From contig NC_073692.1 in the NCBI RefSeq assembly GCF_029784155.1, positions 238,408,503 to 238,472,502 on the forward strand: a stretch of 64,000 nucleotides of DNA. The letters are read 5' to 3'. The translations under genes were made by a program, and so were the position numbers. Of this stretch, positions 55,219 through 64,000 are shown in pieces (within the stretch, counting starts at the first letter, position 1; each line of letters begins with the position of its first letter). The stretch is from Uranotaenia lowii. Its lineage: Eukaryota > Arthropoda > Insecta > Diptera > Culicidae. The notes below the pieces were generated by a model. That model had not been told where the DNA came from. It saw only the letters and a list, made by a program, of their open reading frames with translations, and ran no database searches.

Positions 55219-57794
55219 GCATATAATTGGTTGAACAACGGCCTGTATATTTTGATATTTAGCTCAAATTACACTGAGATTTAATGTAAAAGTTTTATGT
55301 AATTAAATAAATCTTGAGACTTGAAGTAAATTCAATTGTGTAAAGTTTTTTCCCACGTTTCCCTGAGCTTAAGCCTAAGTGTAACCTGTGGTGTAACTTA
55401 AAGTGGTCAGGACTTAGAGTTTTAAACAGGGGTTGGGCCCCTAAGATTAAAGTAGGTTTAACTTGCCAGTGAGTTATATACTTGAACTCCCAATACGAAT
55501 CCTAAAGCTATATATTCTTAATCGGAAATGCGACCTCTGAAGCTCCATTCTGAGTTTTATTAATTTAAGTTGATTATTTGATTTATCAGAAAATTTGCAT
55601 AGTCGCTCGTTTTTCTCTAAACTTTAAAATTATGATGGGAAGGTGATGCAAAAGTTTCGGTTCGATAGCTTTTCACAGATGAATGAAACAAGTTTTTTCA
55701 TTAGTATTTTGTAATTTTTATATTTATTAACGTTTCCTCTGAGGTGACATTTGCATGCATTTTGTTCACAAGAATTTTACATTTTATGTCGTCGATAAAA
55801 AATAATATTACACTGAAAGGAAAATAGATTGCATTTACGCTGTTGAACAGTGTGTTCTAAATAAATCGATAGAATTTTGATGTACATAGTTTTTGCTTTG
55901 CTCAAACAAATCTGCTTGGTTTTTACCGTTTTGAATTCTTTTTAAGAGAGTTGGAAGAACTATCGTCGCCTCAAAACTTTTTTTTTTGTTTCAATTAATG
56001 TTAATCCAGTCTTAAAAGTTGACATTTATTATTAGTTTTAAAGTAGTGTAGAATTAATTTAAATACCGCGGCACTAGAAGCCGTACAAGGAATCAAGCCG
56101 ATAGTGTTTATTTTATTTTTTATTTTTAAGATTTGTTATTTCAAATGAAAGATGTTGATGACCTTTCATTCGTCACTCGTTTGTCTCTAGGAGACGGCGT
56201 GACATTTAAATTGTTAGTTAAAGTGTACGAAACAACGAAGCGAAAAAGATTTAAAATGAACAGTTTTCCACCTGTAATTGTGGACGCGTGCAGTATTATC
56301 GAAAGGCAGTATTCAATAGTATTGGTAGCAGTTTTTGTTGTTTAAAATTTTATAAAATTCATATTTTTTCATTTCGATACACCCGTAACCTCGGCTGCTC
56401 CATGGAAGGGAGCAAATATTGTGGAAGCTCGCTGCTTCTTCCACATCTTTGCTCGCCTTTGTGGGATTCAGGCTGATTACGAATGTTTGGTTTCTATATT
56501 TCCGCGATAATCCGCCTGATGATGGCAAACATCGATGGCAGTATTGGTAGATAGATGGTAGGTCGTATGAATCTCGTACGGTTTCGATAGGCTTCTTTAA
56601 CAGGATAGATTAGCTATAAAATGACTAAGAGGCTTTTCTTTCGTATTGTAATTCGTTTCTGTTTTTCGCGTTTTTTTCGTTGTGCATTTCCTGCATTCTT
56701 GTGTTTTTACCTAACATTAGGGGGACTGCTGGTGAACTTGGAATTCTCAGGGTTTTTTTTTCTTCTATTACAAATCCTCCGCAGGTCGAGTTCATATGCT
56801 TTGTATTTGTTAATTATAAAATTTTTAATAAATTACAACTAAAACAATTATATTTACGTTGCATTTAACACTGTCAACAATGATTGATCAGTGTTCAGCT
56901 TCCGATAGGGTACGCATAGATTCAAATGATGTGACTCTTTGAAGTTCACACAGAAGGATTTCATTTGTAGTTCGAAATATAAGGAAACTAGGGAGAGAAA
57001 TTGTTTCAATTGGAGAACATTTGATAGCTTAATAGAAAATTTTGTATCTAGAAATGATTAGAAAAAGGAACAGGGAATTATTTTGGGATAAGCTGATCCA
57101 TCTCTTACTAAATACAATAATAACATTAATATAAATAAAAGACTAGTAACGACCCACGGAGGAGATGATCTTGCAAAAAGAATACTGCTGCCAAACGATT
57201 TCACACTAGGATATCCATTTCGATGGCTTGGTCCGAGTCAGATCGATTTGAAATTGCCGAGAAACGAGACAAAGACGTCACAGGCTAGTTGTGCTGAATC
57301 TACTATATTCTAACGAGGTTGAAGTTTGCTCCGGTTCGTCAAGTTTCTCGACTCGTAAGGATATGCTTTTTACATGGTGTGATCAACAAAGATCGATTTC
57401 GATCGCTCTGACTTAGGAGTAAGCTGGAGTCTCAATCTTCGCTGAAATCGGCAGTATTCTTCAACTATCTATAAAAACGTGTTATCCTAATATCGATATT
57501 GTGCGGTTGTTTCAAATCCGGCAGAACCGGTGGACAGTACAGAACGCACGCTGCATTGAATTTAGAGCACCGATGGTTTGTAAAAAAATTGGTGACCCTG
57601 TCCAAAGTATTGTTGAGGCATACAAATTCATATTTACATTGTCTCTTGTGTGATTAATCTAGCTTAAAATTTTTACTTTCGATCGTTAGTTTTCGTTGCT
57701 TCAAAGATTTCTATTCACAGTTTTGTCATTGTTTTGTGTGTTTTTTGAACGCTTCTTTTGACATCACAAATTCTCTTATCTACTCCTAATCTGC
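55219..57794. other. Intergenic DNA downstream of the dumpy-like gene
   Basis: AT-rich; short frames without domains. The 3' untranslated region of the dumpy-like gene should extend leftward from 57794 for an unknown distance. No transposon ends were identified. Confidence 0.4.
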
Positions 57795-60700
57795 TTATGT
57801 CATGTAATCATGTGAAGGTTCGGACGGTTCGTGATGAGCAAATAGTGGATTTGGAAACTCTGGTGGATGTGGTAGAGGTCCCGTTACTGTGGGTCGTCTT
57901 CTGTAGGCCATCAACCAGCAAGATACCGCCACAGCAACGGCCACAAGTGCCAGAAGGGCTGTGATGATTAGCGCGATGATCAAGCCGATCATCGAAACGC
58001 AAATGTCTTCAACACGCTGAGCCGCGGGAGTGACTGAAATGTAAGAATTAATAAGATTCAAGTTCAAATGTTCTAGAAAATAGTATAACTTACTGTTATC
58101 TGAGTCATAAGACCGATCTTCCCTTCGTTCCAGCGTTAGAATTGCGTTCGATGAAATGGTTATCTCTTCTCGAAGCGATCCTTCTATACCGAGCCCATCA
58201 TCTGACGCCAGAGCTGTACTAGTCGTTGCAGCCCTTCGAGTCCTATTGAGCATTAGCTCTATTTCGTTCATATCGGTGATAGCACGGCGTCTACGTTTTC
58301 CATAAGCATTGGCGCCGTGACAATTGACCGGTTGGCATCGACCAAAGCATACGCGTATGTTACATTGGAAGCGAATGTTGTCACTCGAAGGGAACTTGAA
58401 TGCGTTAAAGCTGGCCAGCAGACTATTCGTTTCCTGGTTGTACTCCCAGTCTCCGAAAATGCTGGGCTCAGTTGCGCAACCGTTCTCATCCGTCACGATG
58501 TATTCGTTTTCAACACTTTCTTCCATAGTCTTAGCAACGCAGCTTCGTGCGAATCCACCGTAGATTGCTGCGGAAAAAAAATCATTTACAGTTTAGAATA
58601 CATTTTCTGTACACATTTTTTTGTATGAACTTACTTGCTGGTTGTACTTCGACCTGCAGTTGCAGATTATCGCCTATCTCGGCAGAGTTGATTTCTTCAC
58701 CGTTGAAGGCAACTATCCGCATTGCACAGGTTGGTGGCGGTCCAGTGTTAGCTATCGTACCAGCCGTTGTCAACATTTGTACGTTGAATCCAAGGGTCAC
58801 GTTCTGTTCTCCCGTCTGGTAGACACACTTGATGTGATACGCCTGTGCCTTGTACGTCACCAGTTTTGGATGTTTTTGTATTACCAGTATGAAGCTGGCA
58901 ATTCCATTTACGTGGATCAGACCACAGCTTCCGAAGTGCACCTTGAATATCTGTGTGCGCTGTGAGGTGTCTCCGGCCAAATTGACCACTCGGCGACACT
59001 CTTCGTCCTTGCTGTGTCCCTTGACGTACAGTACACCATTGAAGTTTGATTCCATCAAATCGATCACTACCTGTACTCCATCGGCTTGGCAGGTTACTTG
59101 CATCTCCGGTTGGGGGAAGTCGGTTCGGAAATTTGTCGTTTGGTCTATAAAAGATTCACGTTAAGATGCTGCTCCAAACAAAAATAATGAATATCTTTTA
59201 TTTATAATACTTACTGCAATATTCTTCCGGATTACCGGTGTATCCTGCGATACACTGACAAATTGCTTGGTGATTTGTTGCATTACATAGCGCGTTTTTG
59301 CCACAGATCTTCGTTTGGCATGGGTCCTCACAAGTTCGTGTCTGTTCGTTACAGTATCTCCAATCTGGACAGTCACTGTCTTGGTTGCACTCCGGAACGG
59401 CTGTACGAATACATTCGCCTCGGTGGGTCAGCTTATAGCCGTAGTCGATTGGACAAATACAGCGACCACGTTCGTCGATAACCATACCTCGTTCGAGAGC
59501 ACAAACACATCGACCTGCTTCATCGATCTTTAGTCCGTCTTCTTCTCGACAAATCTCGCAGTATTCGTAGTTAGACAGCCCGTGACCAGGTGGACATACA
59601 CATTCCCCGCTTGCATCACGGATGAATCCTCTATCCGTTGGACAAAGAGCCACTGTAAAATATAAAAATAAAAACATGTATTTCGACTCCACGTATCCAA
59701 TTCAAACCATTGTTACTTACTCTTATCACACTGAACAGCTGCGTTGCCTTGGTATCCCGGCAAGCACTCACAAATCATTGTGCGAACGGGCAGCGTATCC
59801 AAGACCTTACACATCGAATTGACACCACACGGTTCAGTAACGTTACATGGATTGACACATTCACCTTGAATACAGGCTGTCTGCGATGGGCATTCACCAT
59901 CCGTTCGGCAACGTTCGTCTCTGGCCACGCAACCATGTATCGGGTGCGGTTCGAAAGGTGGTGGACATGCACACTCCGGCCTATGATGGTACACTTGACA
60001 AAGTTCGTTTTGAGCACAAATGGCCTGTTTTTCGCAAGGGTTTTCACATTTCCTGTTTATACAAGCCTTATCCTGTGGGCATTCCGAGTCCGATCTACAG
60101 CCTAACAACTTGCAGCTAACCCTTGGATCACCTTCATAGCCTGGTAAGCATTCGCAAATCGCTCTATGATGTTGCGCATAACATTCGGCATGTTTTCCAC
60201 AAGAATCGAGGGAGCAAACCGGTACGCACTGCCTATTAATGCAAGAATGTTGACCCGAACAATCATCATCGACACGGCATTCGATCTTGATACATTCTAT
60301 TTCGGGATTTCCATCGTATCCTTGTTTGCACGAGCAGACTGGTTTGTGATCCTTGATTCTACATTCAGCATTTGGTCCACAGTTACATGGATTTCTACAA
60401 ATACTGTTTACACAGGCTGTGTCGCTGCTACAATCGGAGTCGGAAATACATCCCGATTTAATGATAGGTTTACAAGTTCCACTTCCACTGCTTACGTAGC
60501 CATCTGGGCAAACGCAAATCATCGTCCTAACCGGTGAAGATGGTATAGCTTGACATCTGGCAGGTAAGTTACATGGTTGCAATACGCTGCAAGGTTCCAT
60601 GCATTTGTTATCTATACAGGCCAGATGCGAAGGACAATCAGTATCGTAAACACACTCGGGAACTATTTCTGGTCTACAATCCACGTACGGATTTCCAACC

Positions 60701-63022
60701 AATCCCGGCGGACATCTACATACGGCCATGTGGTTATGAGCCTTACATTCCGCTCTTGGTGAACATGAGCTATCGTATATGCACGGATCAACGCATTGAG
60801 AATTTCGGCATTGTTTATCGTTGGGACAATCGTTGTTACTGCGGCATTCAACGACCATACATTGTATCAATGGATTTCCGCGATATCCACTCAAACATCT
60901 ACATTCCGCTCGGCTTGATACAGCGTAGCATTCCGCGTTGATTCCGCAAGGGTCTCTGTCTAAGCATGGATTAATACAATTGCCGTTGATGCAAGCTTTT
61001 CCGGACTCGCACTCTGAATCCACTCGGCAACCAATCGTTCTACATGCAATGTTCGGATTACCCTCGTATCCGCTTTGACATGAACAGATTCCACGATGAT
61101 TTTTCACAGTACATGTTGCGTATAAGCCACAGTTGCAAGGATTTCTGCATTGTTTGTTGATACATGCTTCGTTATCCGGGCACTGAGAGTCACTTGTACA
61201 TTGCGGTGGCGTCTGTAGTACTATGCGTTTACATTCACCATTAACATCTGGCACGTGCAGCTCGGGACATTCACATACCATTGTACGTACAGGTAGCGAA
61301 TCTTGGACAGTACATTTTGCAGACCTAGCGCATGGCTTAAGCTCTCGACATGGATCAACACACTTGTTGGATATGCAAGCCAATCGACTTGGACACTCCA
61401 CATCTTCAGTACATTCTGGTTTGTCGTGAATAATTCGTCGTTCGCAGTACGAGAATGGATTACCCTCCGGTAGATGGTCCGGGCACTTGCAATGTGCGAC
61501 ATGTCCTCTGGTGAAGCAAACTGCGTTCTGTGCACACGGTGCTATCTCTCGGCATGGATCAATGCATTGCTCCTGATAACAGGCCCGATTATCTGGACAC
61601 TCACCGTCAAAGTGACACTCTACGCGTCTGCACTGTACGAACGGATTTCCTTCCAATCCCGGTAGACAATGACAAGCAGCTCGATGTTTGTCTCCATAGC
61701 ACTCGGCATTCAGAGCGCAAGGATTGTCCAACGCACAAGGGTTGAGGCATTCTCCGTTGTAGCACTGCTTATCGTTGGCACATTCACTGTCCGATTGGCA
61801 ACCCAGCTTGAAGCAACCGAACTGAGCATTTCCAGAATAGCCAGGCTTGCAACTGCAAACTGGATAGTGATCTTTGACGTAACAATCGGCATTCTGCCCG
61901 CAGTTGCATGGATTAGCACACATTCCGTTAACGCAAGATTCGCTTCTTGTACAATCCGAATTTGATCGGCATTTCGGTAGATCAAGTGATGCTGCAAAAG
62001 AAAGAAAAAAATAAATTTCTGACCAACCAAAAGTACAATTTCAAAACACTCACGTGGAATACAATTGCCGTTGCTGTCTTTGTTGTATCCATGTGGACAG
62101 TTGCAGATGGCGTTGTGCCGTTGTATGTGGCAAATTGCTCCACGTCCACAAATGTCTCGTGAACATGGGTTGAAGCAACGTTCATTAGAACAGGCTCGAT
62201 CCAGCGGACAATCATCGTCAACGGTACATTCCTTAGGATTTGGAACTCGGGCTTCTGGAATGCACTCGATGTGAGCGTTACCCACATATTCCGGAGCACA
62301 AGAACAGTGTGCACGATGACCGCTCGATACGCACTGTGCATTGATACCGCACGGATCAGCCCGACAAGCCAACATACAGTGACCTCTTACGCAGCGATCC
62401 GTATCTGGACATTCGGTATCGGTTCTGCATCCTTCCACAACGATAGCCTTACATTGTTCATTTCTGTCGACAAGCATATCAGTTGGGCAAGCGCAAATCA
62501 TTGTACGTAATGGCAGAGTATCTACAACGCTGCAAGTTTGTTGCCTTGAACAAGGGCTTATCTCGATACATGGATTGGCACAACGGGCATTCAGACAAGC
62601 TTGTTGTGATGCGCAATCACCATCAGTTCGACACTGAGGCTCCGGTTCATCTCTAGCACAAGTAATGTACGGATTTCCTCTGGTTCCTGGTAAGCACTCA
62701 CAGGTAGCTTGATGGTTGCGTCCAATACAGGTAGCTTGATCCGCACAGCTTTCATCATCGCAGACGGGTCGACAAATCCTGTTCAGTCGGTCACAAGCCT
62801 CGTGATCGGCACAATCTTCATTGTACTGGCAAAGACCAGTGACGCAAGATATCAGTGGATTGCCCTGGGTACCTGGCGGACACACACAGTTCGAACGATG
62901 TCCCTGAGGAATACATTCCGCTCCACGTCCACACTGTACCGATCCGTATGTGCATGGATTTAGACACTTTTCGTTGTAACAGGCCTTGTCGTACGGACAG
63001 TCGTTATCATGTTGACATTCAG
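57795..63022 (-). CDS. Dumpy-like EGF-repeat and ZP-domain membrane protein, 3' part
   Basis: Six exons on the minus strand: 63022-62054, 61991-59721, 59652-59215, 59144-58635, 58567-58094 and 58033-57795, all with GT-AG borders and giving 1632 codons without a break; the 5' part lies beyond the window. The first two exons are tandem Cys-rich EGF modules with signatures such as CxCxxGYxGNPxxxC, alternating with PVRTMICxCP modules. A shorter Cys-rich exon follows, then the ZP domain (MQVTCQADGVQVVIDLMESN onward to CFGRCQPVNC), a furin-like KRRRR site near 58285-58305, a membrane segment (SMIGLIIALIITALLALVAV) and a 35-residue cytoplasmic tail. This is the layout of Dumpy, a giant apical matrix protein that anchors epidermis and tendon cells to cuticle. 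Confidence 0.85.
58094..59144 (-). CDS. ZP domain region of the dumpy-like protein
   Basis: Two exons (59144-58635 and 58567-58094) hold the whole zona pellucida module. ZP-N: MQVTCQADGVQVVIDLMESN, then LYVKGHSKDEECRRVV, FGSCGLIHVNGIASFILVIQ and IKCVYQTGEQ. A linker TTAGTIANTGPPPTCAMRIV precedes ZP-C: IGDNLQLQVEV, SCVAKTMEE, ENGCATEPSIFG, SFNAFKFPSSDNIRFQCNIR and VCFGRCQPVNC. ZP domains polymerise proteins into extracellular filaments after cleavage at the dibasic site that follows. The spacing of cysteines is complete. Confidence 0.85.
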
Positions 63023-64000
63023 CTGTAAAAGTCGAAAATGTTGTTGTTTGTGATTGGTTTTCATAACTAATGGAAATGTATCCCACAAAAGAAAAGGTTT
63101 GTGTAGCCCTCAGTTGTAACGTTCCAAGTAAAATTTCGTCCAACGCGCAGTGCTTGTAATCCCATACAGCAGATGGACAATGTTCAATTATTGAAAGTAC
63201 GCCACAAAAATGTGTTTTGTAGTTTATGACTCAATTTACATTTTTAACGCTTAAAACCATATCTCATAAATTCCAAATTTTGAAGATTTTCAACCTTTTT
63301 TTTATGAAAGATCCGTTTTATTTGTCAAATGTTTGCTATCATGAACGAATATGTTTGCTATTGATAATGAAACACATATAAAATAGCTGAATACAACAGT
63401 TTCCTTTTCAAGGGTACATGGAATTCACTGGAATTTGGTCAATGTTTGCTTTATCTTAGCTAAAAATATGTCAAAATCTAAAAAAATCATACAATCTTTT
63501 TAATAAGTTTTGCATATTTTCAACCATATCAAACTAATCTTTTTTAAAACATAATATCGATTAGTTCGAGAAGAAAAATTATCTTGATTTCGTTTTACCA
63601 AAATGGTCCTTTTTCGAAGAATTTTCATATCGGTTGGTAAAGTTGGATTTAAGGTTTGATAAAACAATATTTTGGACTTTTGTCCACTGGTCATCGCACT
63701 GCGCAACGTTTCCATTTTTCCATGAAGACGGAACTTTATCCCGTGAACTTATTTTCTTCATATTAGGTATATTGTCGTTTACAGTTTAAAGTAGCATGTT
63801 ATCCCAATTTACAACCTATGCTCTAAAAATCAGCTTCCTAATACCATAAGATGAATTCGAAGCATAACTCAATCCTTCATTTGAGGGACCGTGTCAAAAA
63901 TCAATGAGAAACTTTAAATAAAAGGTATACATATTGCCTTTTTTTTAACGGCATCGCTTTTCATGTTACTGTCACAAAGAAAATTACTTGTGTCTTTCAA
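63023..64000 (-). other. Intron of the dumpy-like gene, running off the window
   Basis: The exon at 63022 starts after the acceptor TTTTACAG (minus strand), so the sequence to its right is intronic. It is AT-rich, and no further EGF-coding exon was found before the edge. Confidence 0.7.

Noticed and set aside
56133..56345. Small open frame left of the dumpy-like gene
   Set aside because: No domain, splice signal or composition shift; treated as chance.
59713..62960. Plus-strand frames over the EGF exons
   Set aside because: Repetitive shadows of the Cys-rich minus-strand coding sequence, with no starts, splice sites or domains of their own.

Overview
The window is animal nuclear DNA, most likely from a mosquito or a close dipteran relative. 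It is AT-rich, with GC-richer spliced exons, short introns next to very large ones, and abundant transposable elements. An ITmD37E-like mariner and RTE-clade copies fit a culicid. The organism itself is inferred, not proven.

Three host genes are supported with splice sites. (1) Rab GDP-dissociation inhibitor (Gdi), plus strand: three coding exons at 11806-12199, 26853-27328 and 27397-27858 give exactly 443 codons, the usual length of the family. (2) An AASDH / ACSF4-like adenylating enzyme, plus strand, 32237-42342: six exons, about 960 residues, with an AMP-binding domain, a carrier domain and a PQQ-type beta-propeller. (3) The 3' end of a large dumpy-like EGF/ZP membrane protein, minus strand, 63022-57795: six exons, 1632 codons, running off the right edge. 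A possible terminal exon of an unknown gene lies at 1399-1531.

Most of the rest is mobile or dead DNA. The 14.65 kb first intron of Gdi holds a block on the opposite strand in which a broken C-terminal part of Vps13, still with its introns, is fused to Nup205-like exons, one of them tandemly repeated. Imperfect inverted repeats flank the block. The same intron carries a nearly complete two-ORF non-LTR retrotransposon (about 19.5-25.0 kb). Intron 1 of the AASDH gene (6.8 kb) holds a Harbinger-like MITE, a MITE nested in a MITE, a truncated non-LTR element and a terminal-inverted-repeat element with a decayed ORF.

From 44543 to 54635 lies a three-level nest. A mariner (TA duplication) is split by an LTR retrotransposon (222/212 bp LTRs, GAGAG duplication), which is itself split by an intact I-like non-LTR element (12 bp duplication). 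Most of pol in the LTR element is replaced by a palindrome with roughly 390-400 bp arms. Several foldback MITEs elsewhere are bounded by TA, TAA or TTA duplications. One of them (30580-31808) carries a tRNA-like sequence in both arms.

The genes do not form a functional cluster: Gdi works in Rab recycling, AASDH in acyl activation, and the dumpy-like protein in the apical extracellular matrix. All coordinates and motifs were read by eye; family names are from recognition and no search was run.
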